From Oscillospiraceae bacterium (lineage in GTDB: Bacteria; Bacillota; Clostridia; Oscillospirales; Butyricicoccaceae), in assembly GCA_902797555.1 (NCBI GenBank), contig CADBTM010000182.1, forward strand, positions 1 through 5,868: a DNA stretch of 5,868 bases, written 5' to 3'. The notes beneath the pieces were generated by a model. It saw nothing but the letters and a program-made list of their open reading frames with translations. It had not been told where the DNA came from and did not search any database. The position numbers were made by a program, and so were the translations under genes. The first letter of the stretch is position 1. Each line of letters begins with the position of its first letter. Shown one piece after another: positions 1 to 3,985 of this stretch.

Positions 1-125
1 CCGCCTACCCGATCCAGACGTTCCAGAATGGTGTAGTTCTCATAGCCTTTTTTCTCCAGATACATGCCCGCGGAGAGACCGGCAGGGCCGCCGCCGACGA
101 TGCAGATGCGGATGTTCTTGTCCAT
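1..125 (-). CDS. FAD/NAD(P)-binding oxidoreductase, N-terminal fragment
   Basis: The reverse strand opens with an ATG at 125-123 and reads 41 uninterrupted codons to the left edge, so only the N-terminus is present. It begins MDKNIRICIVGGGPAGLSAG, a textbook beta-alpha-beta dinucleotide fold with GGGPAG at residues 11-16. The second strand ends YTILER, whose Glu35 is in the position that normally binds the ribose of FAD, followed by a DRVGG motif. This pattern is typical of FAD-dependent amine-oxidase-like or flavin monooxygenase-like proteins; the substrate cannot be told from this fragment. An AGGAGG ribosome binding site (138-133 on the minus strand) lies 7 bases before the ATG and supports this start. 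The gene is transcribed away from the acyl-ligase operon and shares the intergenic control region with it. Whether it belongs to the same pathway is unknown. Confidence 0.85.
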   Translation of the reverse strand, partial: MDKNIRICIVGGGPAGLSAGMYLEKKGYENYTILERLDRVG

Positions 126-150
126 GTTGCGTCCTCCTGAAAACAAAAAA

Positions 151-175
151 TTTATATTATTATTCCAGATATAAA
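151..175. promoter_or_regulatory. AT-only inverted repeat, possible operator
   Basis: TTTATAT (151-157) and ATATAAA (169-175) are perfect inverted 7-base arms separated by 11 bases. The right arm covers the predicted -10 element of the leftward promoter, so a bound regulator could block that promoter. The arms contain only A and T in an AT-rich spacer, so chance is a serious alternative. Confidence 0.2.
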
Positions 176-198
176 CAGTATACACCGGCTACAGGCAA
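170..198 (-). promoter_or_regulatory. Candidate promoter for the leftward oxidoreductase gene
   Basis: Read on the minus strand, a TTGCCT element (198-193) and a TTTATA element (175-170) are separated by 17 bases, a good spacing for a housekeeping sigma factor. A second possible -10, TATACT, lies at 182-177 but has no good partner upstream. The leader to the ATG at 125 would be about 38 bases and contains the AGGAGG site. This is a consensus match only. Confidence 0.4.
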
Positions 199-232
199 AA
201 TGCACGATTTTTTTCAAGAAAATGAAAAAAAT

Positions 233-256
233 AGCAGTTTTTCACGAAAAAACGCT
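233..256. promoter_or_regulatory. Imperfect inverted repeat next to the -35 region
   Basis: AGCAGTTTTT (233-242) and AAAAAACGCT (247-256) form an inverted repeat with one bulged A, separated by four bases. It abuts the candidate -35 at 256-261, a usual place for an operator. The central T/A tracts are low-complexity, so this is a weak candidate. Confidence 0.2.
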
Positions 257-284
257 GTTCAATTTGTCTGAAAAATGCTATACT
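256..284 (+). promoter_or_regulatory. Candidate extended -10 promoter for the acyl-ligase operon
   Basis: TATACT at 279-284 is preceded by TG at 276-277, giving the extended -10 form TGnTATACT. A weak -35 candidate, TGTTCA, sits 17 bases upstream at 256-261 and matches the consensus at only three positions, which is common when the -10 is extended. Transcription would start near 291, leaving a leader of only about 13 bases that still holds the purine-rich site GAGGTG (293-298), 5 bases before the ATG at 304. There is no room for a riboswitch or attenuator after this promoter. Confidence 0.5.
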
Positions 285-303
285 TCTTTCAAGAGGTGAG
301 GAT

Positions 304-1695
304 ATGACACAAAGCAACGCCTTTTTCCGCATGCTGGAGCGCTGGAGCGCGCCCTCTGTTGAGGATCGTCCGGCTGTTTTGTTCGAGGGGGAGAACGGCG
401 CTGGATCGCTGAGCTACAGCGCGTTTTTCGCCCGCTGTCTGGAATATGCCCGTTCGTTTGATCAAACCTCCGACGGCCAGCCCGCGCCCCACACCTGCGT
501 TGCCTTTCTTGTGGACGACGGGGGCGCCCGATTGGTGCCCCGCCTGTTCGGCGCCATTCTGGCAAACCGTCAGGTGGCGCTGCTGGACGCTGCCCAGCCG
601 GAACAGGTGCTGCGGGAGCAGCTTGCCCTTGTGCAGGCCGACAGCCTGGTCGGCACCGACGACGAGCTGTGCGACGAGCTGCGCGACAGCCTGAGCCCGC
701 CGGGCACGGTGCGGGACGGGGCGGGGAAGATCCTCTTTTTTACCTCCGGCACCACCGGACGCTCCAAGGCGGTCGTGCTCACGGCGGACAGTCTGGCGGC
801 CAGCGCCCGCTGCGGCAACGGCCTGCTCCCGCTGGAGAGGAGCGACGTGCTGCTTTGCATGCTGCCCATCCACCATGTATTTGGATTTGTGTGCGGCCTG
901 CTGTGGGCCTTTTCCCGGGGCGCCTGTGTGGCGCTGGGTCGGGGCGCACGGCATTATGCCGACGATTTTGCCTATTACAGGCCCACCGCCGTGGCCATGG
1001 TGCCCGCGCTGCTGGACTTTACGCTGAAATACCGCGTGCTCAACGACGAGCTTCGCCTCATTCTCATCGGCGCGGGGGACTGTCCCAAGCCTCTCATCGA
1101 CGCCGCCAAGGCCACCGGCAAGCAGATCTCCTTTGGCTATGGCCTCACCGAGACCAGCTCGGGGGTGGCTCTCAGTCTGGGGGACGATCCCTATGCCATG
1201 ACGGTGTGCGAAGGGGACAGGATCACCATCGCCTCTGACGGTGAAATCCTCATCGAGGCGCCTGACTGTATGATGCAGGGCTATTATCACCGGGAGGAGG
1301 ACACCGCCGCCGTTTTGCGGGAGGGGGTGCTTCACTCCGGCGATCTGGGATATCTGGACGAAAACGGTCTGCTCCACGTCACCGGACGGAAAAAGGAGAT
1401 CCTTGTGCTGACCGACGGTACAAAGATCTTTTTGCCCGAATATGAGGCCGCAATCTATGCCGCTCTCGGTCAGCAGGATCTGGCCGTCATCCTGCGGGGC
1501 GGCGCACCCGCTCTGGTGATCCGGGGCGAGGAGGCCGAGCGCCCCGCCGTAAAAGAAGCGCTTGCTCCCGTGATGGCGACCCTGCCCCGGGGACAGCAGA
1601 TCCGACATATCGTGTTTACTCCGTCGCCGCTTCCGCGGACGGCCACGGGAAAAATCAAACGCTGGGAGGTCAGTGCTATCTATGACAAGAGCTGA
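304..1695 (+). CDS. AMP-forming acyl ligase (acyl-CoA/acyl-ACP synthetase family)
   Basis: This 463-residue protein belongs to the ANL adenylating-enzyme superfamily, which uses ATP to make an acyl-adenylate and passes the acyl group to a thiol. The family motifs appear in order: the phosphate-binding loop FFTSGTTGRSK at 145-155, LPIHHVFGF in the substrate-binding half, FGYGLTETSSG at 277-287, HSGDLGYLD at 344-352 with ribose-binding Asp347, the hinge region TGRKKE at 360-365, and PRTATGKIKRW at 444-454 with catalytic Lys450. All catalytic positions look intact. It is somewhat shorter than most fatty acyl-CoA synthetases (about 500-600 residues), mainly in the N-terminal half. The next gene encodes a free carrier protein, so the acceptor is probably that ACP rather than CoA; this is an inference. 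The acid substrate cannot be read from the sequence. The ATG at 304 has a GAGGTG site 5 bases upstream, and the stop overlaps the ACP start. Confidence 0.93.
   Translation: MTQSNAFFRMLERWSAPSVEDRPAVLFEGENGAGSLSYSAFFARCLEYARSFDQTSDGQPAPHTCVAFLVDDGGARLVPRLFGAILANRQVALLDAAQPEQVLREQLALVQADSLVGTDDELCDELRDSLSPPGTVRDGAGKILFFTSGTTGRSKAVVLTADSLAASARCGNGLLPLERSDVLLCMLPIHHVFGFVCGLLWAFSRGACVALGRGARHYADDFAYYRPTAVAMVPALLDFTLKYRVLNDELRLILIGAGDCPKPLIDAAKATGKQISFGYGLTETSSGVALSLGDDPYAMTVCEGDRITIASDGEILIEAPDCMMQGYYHREEDTAAVLREGVLHSGDLGYLDENGLLHVTGRKKEILVLTDGTKIFLPEYEAAIYAALGQQDLAVILRGGAPALVIRGEEAERPAVKEALAPVMATLPRGQQIRHIVFTPSPLPRTATGKIKRWEVSAIYDKS
1664..1670 (+). promoter_or_regulatory. Ribosome binding site inside the ligase gene, for the ACP
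   Basis: GGGAGGT lies within the last codons of the acyl-ligase gene and decides the ACP start. It leaves 11 bases to ATG 1682, somewhat long but workable, and only 2 bases to the alternative GTG 1673, too short for normal initiation. Confidence 0.5.
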
Positions 1696-1930
1696 GATCA
1701 TCGAAAAGATCCGCCAGACCGTGGTGGAGAGCTTTCCAGACATGGAAAACGTGGAGCTCAACGAAGATTCGGTCATCAACACCGACACCGCCATCGACTC
1801 GATGGGCTTGATCCTCATCATCTGCCGGCTGGAGAGCGATCTGGGCGTTCAGATCCCCCATCGCAAGTGGGCAAAGCTGCAAACCATGGGCGACGTGGCC
1901 GACGCCATCGAAAAGGCGATGCAGAAATAA
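1682..1930 (+). CDS. Stand-alone acyl carrier protein
   Basis: This 82-residue protein has the size and four-helix pattern of an acyl carrier protein. The phosphopantetheine attachment serine is Ser40, in TAIDSMGLILIICRLE, where DSM replaces the usual DSL. The segment after helix II reads QIPHRKWAKLQTMGDVADAI. The TMGDVADAI part is typical, but HRKW is basic and aromatic where ordinary fatty-acid ACPs carry acidic residues, so its partners may be specialised. I chose ATG 1682 over GTG 1673: the upstream GGGAGGT (1664-1670) is 11 bases from the ATG but only 2 from the GTG. The chosen start overlaps the ligase gene by 14 bases. As the neighbour of a ligase and a thioesterase, it is probably their shared acyl carrier. 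A phosphopantetheinyl transferase must come from elsewhere in the genome. Confidence 0.9.
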   Translation: MTRAEIIEKIRQTVVESFPDMENVELNEDSVINTDTAIDSMGLILIICRLESDLGVQIPHRKWAKLQTMGDVADAIEKAMQK

Positions 1931-1931
1931 C

Positions 1932-2594
1932 ATGGAGATCTATCGGACAGAGCGCAAGCTTCTCGCCAGCGATGTGGACGTCAGCCGCCGCCTGCGGCTG
2001 TCCACGCTGTTCACCATGCTGCAGGAGGCCTCCATCGCCCACACCGAGGCCTTGGGCGCCGGACGGGACAAGACGCTGGACAGAGGCATCCTGTGGGTGC
2101 TCACCCTGCAAAATCTGCGCATCACCCGCCTGCCGGAGTATGACGAGCGCGTGACGCTGGAGAGCTGGCCGGGGCAGATGATGCATCTGCTGTTTCCCCG
2201 GTATTATCGGATGACCGACGAGAGGGGCAATCTCCTTCTGCAGGGCAGCGCCCTGTGGGTGCTGATGGACGAGCAGACCCGGGAGACCGTCTCGCCTCAG
2301 GAGGTGGGGGTTTTTGTCCCCGGCACGCCTATGGCGGGGCAGCCGCCCTTTCCCCGGGCGCCTCGCTCCATGCCCACCCATTCGGTGGGTTGGTGCACCG
2401 TTTCCTACAGCGCCACCGACCTCAACGGCCATATGAACAACGCCCGCTACACCGATCTGGTGATGGATCTGATGCCTCGGGAGGCGACGGCGCTGCCCGT
2501 TGCCGCCGTCGACGTGGAATACTGCGGCGAAGCCAAGATGGGGGACGCGCTGGAGATCGGCGGCGGAAGGGAAGACCGCGACTTTTTTTTTTGA
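1932..2594 (+). CDS. Acyl-ACP thioesterase (FatA/FatB-like), frameshifted near its C-terminus
   Basis: The frame gives 220 residues with the double hot-dog layout of acyl-ACP thioesterases, which hydrolyse acyl-ACP to free acid and ACP. The N-terminal half starts YRTERKLLASDVDVSRRLRL and contains RGILWVLTLQNLRI, typical of bacterial members. The C-terminal half carries the signature TDLNGHMNNARY, with Asp163, Asn165 and His167, and then VDVEYCGEA, where Glu200 aligns with the acidic residue of plant enzymes and Ala201 replaces their Cys. Thus the catalytic set appears present. A run of ten T (2583-2592) leads straight into TGA at 2592-2594. With nine T the protein would continue 22 residues as EGMEDGRRIFRMRLSLQKED plus two more, to a stop at 2659-2661 overlapping the next gene. 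The start lies one base after the ACP stop with no strong ribosome binding site, so translation probably depends on coupling. Confidence 0.88.
   Translation: MEIYRTERKLLASDVDVSRRLRLSTLFTMLQEASIAHTEALGAGRDKTLDRGILWVLTLQNLRITRLPEYDERVTLESWPGQMMHLLFPRYYRMTDERGNLLLQGSALWVLMDEQTRETVSPQEVGVFVPGTPMAGQPPFPRAPRSMPTHSVGWCTVSYSATDLNGHMNNARYTDLVMDLMPREATALPVAAVDVEYCGEAKMGDALEIGGGREDRDFFF
2583..2592 (+). repeat. Ten-T homopolymer at the thioesterase frameshift
   Basis: Ten consecutive T follow GAC at 2580-2582. The number is one more than a multiple of three, which puts the TGA in frame. Nine T would restore a normal family C-terminus. Such tracts are prone to sequencing error, replication slippage and RNA-polymerase slippage. 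Confidence 0.95.
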
Positions 2595-2661
2595 AGGCAT
2601 GGAAGACGGCAGACGGATCTTCCGCATGCGCCTTTCTCTGCAAAAGGAGGACACGCCATGA
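2593..2661 (+). other. Detached C-terminal tail of the thioesterase
   Basis: Reading from GAA 2593 gives 22 codons, beginning EGMEDGRRIFRMRLSL, and then TGA at 2659-2661. The alternating charged and hydrophobic pattern fits the last beta-strand of a hot-dog fold, completing the hairpin begun by REDRDFFF in the upstream frame. Its stop overlaps the next gene's start as ATGA, the same junction seen twice more downstream. This supports it as the original end of the thioesterase gene. Confidence 0.8.
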
Positions 2662-3326
2662 ATTATGAGATCTTTGAGACCAAAGAGCAGGTCTTGGCCG
2701 ACAACGACCTTGCCGCCCGGCAGAATCGGGCGTCCCTGCAGGAGCGGGGCTGCTTTCTCATCAACCTGATGGGCTCGCCGGGAGCGGGAAAAACCACCTT
2801 GCTGCTCCAACTCATCGCCGCGCTGGGCAAGCGCTACCGCATCGGCGTCATGGAGGCCGATGTGGACTCGGATGTGGACGCAAAAACCGTGTCTGAAGCG
2901 GGGGCGAAAGTCATTCAGCTTCACACCGGTGGCCTGTGCCATATGGATGCCGACATGACCCGCCGGGGCATGGAACGGCTGGGGTTGGACGGTCTGGACG
3001 TGGTAATTTTGGAAAATATTGGAAATCTTGTCTGCCCCGCCGAGTTTGACGTGGGCGCCGATCTGCGGCTCATGCTGCTGTCCGTTCCCGAGGGGGACGA
3101 CAAGCCGCTGAAGTATCCGCTGATGTTCACCGTTTCCGACGTGCTGGCCGTGACAAAGATGGATGCGGCTCCCGTGTTTGACTTTGATCTGGACGCGCTG
3201 ACCGCGCGGGTGCGGGCGCTTAACCCAAAGATGCAGATTTTCCCCACCACGGCAAAGGATCCCGAAAGCTTTGCCCCGCTGTTTGCGTGGCTGACCGAAA
3301 AGATCGAGGAGGTGCGTGCACAATGA
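2658..3326 (+). CDS. hypB: HypB-family GTPase, first paralog
   Basis: This 222-residue SIMIBI-class GTPase matches the G domain of HypB, which delivers nickel to [NiFe]-hydrogenase precursors using GTP hydrolysis. Visible motifs are the P-loop GSPGAGKTT at 39-47, EADVDSDVDA after the second strand, GGLCHMDA with Cys94 and His95, LENIGNLVCPAEFD with Cys126, SVPEGDDKPLKYPLMF, and the guanine-recognition motif TKMD at 166-169. By comparison with E. coli HypB from memory, Cys94, His95 and Cys126 correspond to the G-domain metal site. The N-terminus lacks both a CxxCGC motif and a His-rich stretch, so no nickel-storage site is visible. The AGGAGG at 2645-2650 lies 7 bases before the ATG. No HypA is seen in the window. 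The family is clear, but its metal and client are not; hydrogenase maturation is only one possibility. Confidence 0.9.
   Translation: MNYEIFETKEQVLADNDLAARQNRASLQERGCFLINLMGSPGAGKTTLLLQLIAALGKRYRIGVMEADVDSDVDAKTVSEAGAKVIQLHTGGLCHMDADMTRRGMERLGLDGLDVVILENIGNLVCPAEFDVGADLRLMLLSVPEGDDKPLKYPLMFTVSDVLAVTKMDAAPVFDFDLDALTARVRALNPKMQIFPTTAKDPESFAPLFAWLTEKIEEVRAQ
3071..3128 (+). repeat. 58-bp near-identical block, copy 1 (in first HypB gene)
   Basis: This block matches 3727-3784 in the second HypB gene at 55 of 58 bases, with an exact 29-base core (3084-3112 against 3740-3768). It encodes the same 19 residues in both genes, ending in EGDDKPLKYPLMF. The three differences are all synonymous. Confidence 0.85.
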
Positions 3327-3985
3327 AGATCATCGAGCTTGGCGCCACCGTCACCGCGTCCAATGATGCGGACGCTCAGGCGCTGCGGGAACAGCTGAAG
3401 GCGCAGGGCGTGCTGCTGGTCAATGTGATGAGCGCCGCCGGATCGGGCAAAACCACCCTGCTCAGCCGGATCATCCGGGATATCGCTCCCCTGAAGGTGG
3501 GGGTGCTGGAGGCCGACCTCGCCTCCAGCGTGGATGCCGAGCGCATCGCCGCGCTGGGCGCAAAGGCGATTCAGGTGCACACCGACGGCATGTGCCATAT
3601 GGACGCCGGCATGACGGCCGCCGCCGTGAACGAGCTGGGGGCAGGGGACTGCGACCTTCTGTTTCTGGAAAACGTGGGCAACCTGATCTGTCCCGCGGAA
3701 TACGACACCGGCGCGGGAAAAAACATCATGCTGCTGTCTGTTCCCGAGGGGGACGACAAGCCGCTGAAATACCCGCTGATGTTCCAGAAGAGCGACGCCG
3801 TGGTCATCACAAAAACCGACGCCCTCGGCTATTTCCCCTTTGACATGGAGCGCTGCATCGAACGGATCCGCAGGCTCAACCCCGAGGCAAAGATCTTTCC
3901 CGTTTCTGCAAAAACGGGCGACAATATGGAAACACTGGAAAACTGGCTGCACGAAGCTCTGGACGAATGGAGGAAACAGGCATGA
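3323..3985 (+). CDS. hypB: HypB-family GTPase, second paralog
   Basis: This second 220-residue HypB-like GTPase directly follows the first and overlaps it as ATGA. Its P-loop is SAAGSGKTT at 37-45; Ser at the first position also occurs in E. coli HypB. It retains DGMCHMDA with Cys91 and His92, LENVGNLICPAEYD with Cys123, the same SVPEGDDKPLKYPLMF block, TKTD at 163-166 and a VSAK guanine-binding loop. All GTPase and metal-site residues therefore appear intact in both copies. The start was set at ATG 3323 because GAGGAGG (3306-3312) lies 10 bases upstream; an in-frame GTG at 3287 would add 12 residues with no good site. HypB proteins act as dimers, so two co-translated, diverged copies could form a heterodimer, but this is an inference. 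There is no N-terminal Cys or His cluster. Confidence 0.9.
   Translation: MKIIELGATVTASNDADAQALREQLKAQGVLLVNVMSAAGSGKTTLLSRIIRDIAPLKVGVLEADLASSVDAERIAALGAKAIQVHTDGMCHMDAGMTAAAVNELGAGDCDLLFLENVGNLICPAEYDTGAGKNIMLLSVPEGDDKPLKYPLMFQKSDAVVITKTDALGYFPFDMERCIERIRRLNPEAKIFPVSAKTGDNMETLENWLHEALDEWRKQA
3727..3784 (+). repeat. 58-bp near-identical block, copy 2 (in second HypB gene)
   Basis: This is the direct-repeat partner of 3071-3128, offset by 656 bases. Recombination between the copies would remove 656 bases, which is not a multiple of three. Because both copies are read at equivalent codon positions but in different genomic frames, the product would still be a single in-frame hybrid HypB gene. 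Confidence 0.85.

Noticed and set aside
289..1821. Long open frame on the minus strand opposite the acyl ligase and ACP
   Set aside because: It is an antisense shadow caused by GC-rich codon use. It has no recognisable domain, is low-complexity in composition (rich in His, Gln and Gly), and lies opposite a gene with complete family motifs.
1673..1930. GTG start for the ACP at 1673
   Set aside because: It would sit only 2 bases after the GGGAGGT site, too close for initiation. ATG 1682 gives a usual ACP N-terminus.
2563..2592. Possible rho-independent terminator: GCGG/CCGC stem (2563-2566 with 2576-2579) before the T tract
   Set aside because: The stem is only four base pairs with a nine-base loop and three bases before the T run. 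It lies inside a gene and ahead of three coupled genes, so efficient termination is unlikely.
2255..2668. Alternative plus-strand open frame overlapping the thioesterase and the start of HypB
   Set aside because: It is not the frame of the restored thioesterase tail, shows no motif, and has an Arg/Gly/Ala-rich shadow composition.
1818..3323. Long minus-strand open frame opposite the thioesterase and first HypB gene
   Set aside because: It shows no motif, has shadow-like composition, and overlaps well-identified plus-strand genes entirely.
3287..3985. GTG start for the second HypB gene at 3287
   Set aside because: It adds 12 residues unlike HypB and has no ribosome binding site. ATG 3323 has GAGGAGG upstream and the ATGA overlap seen at other junctions.
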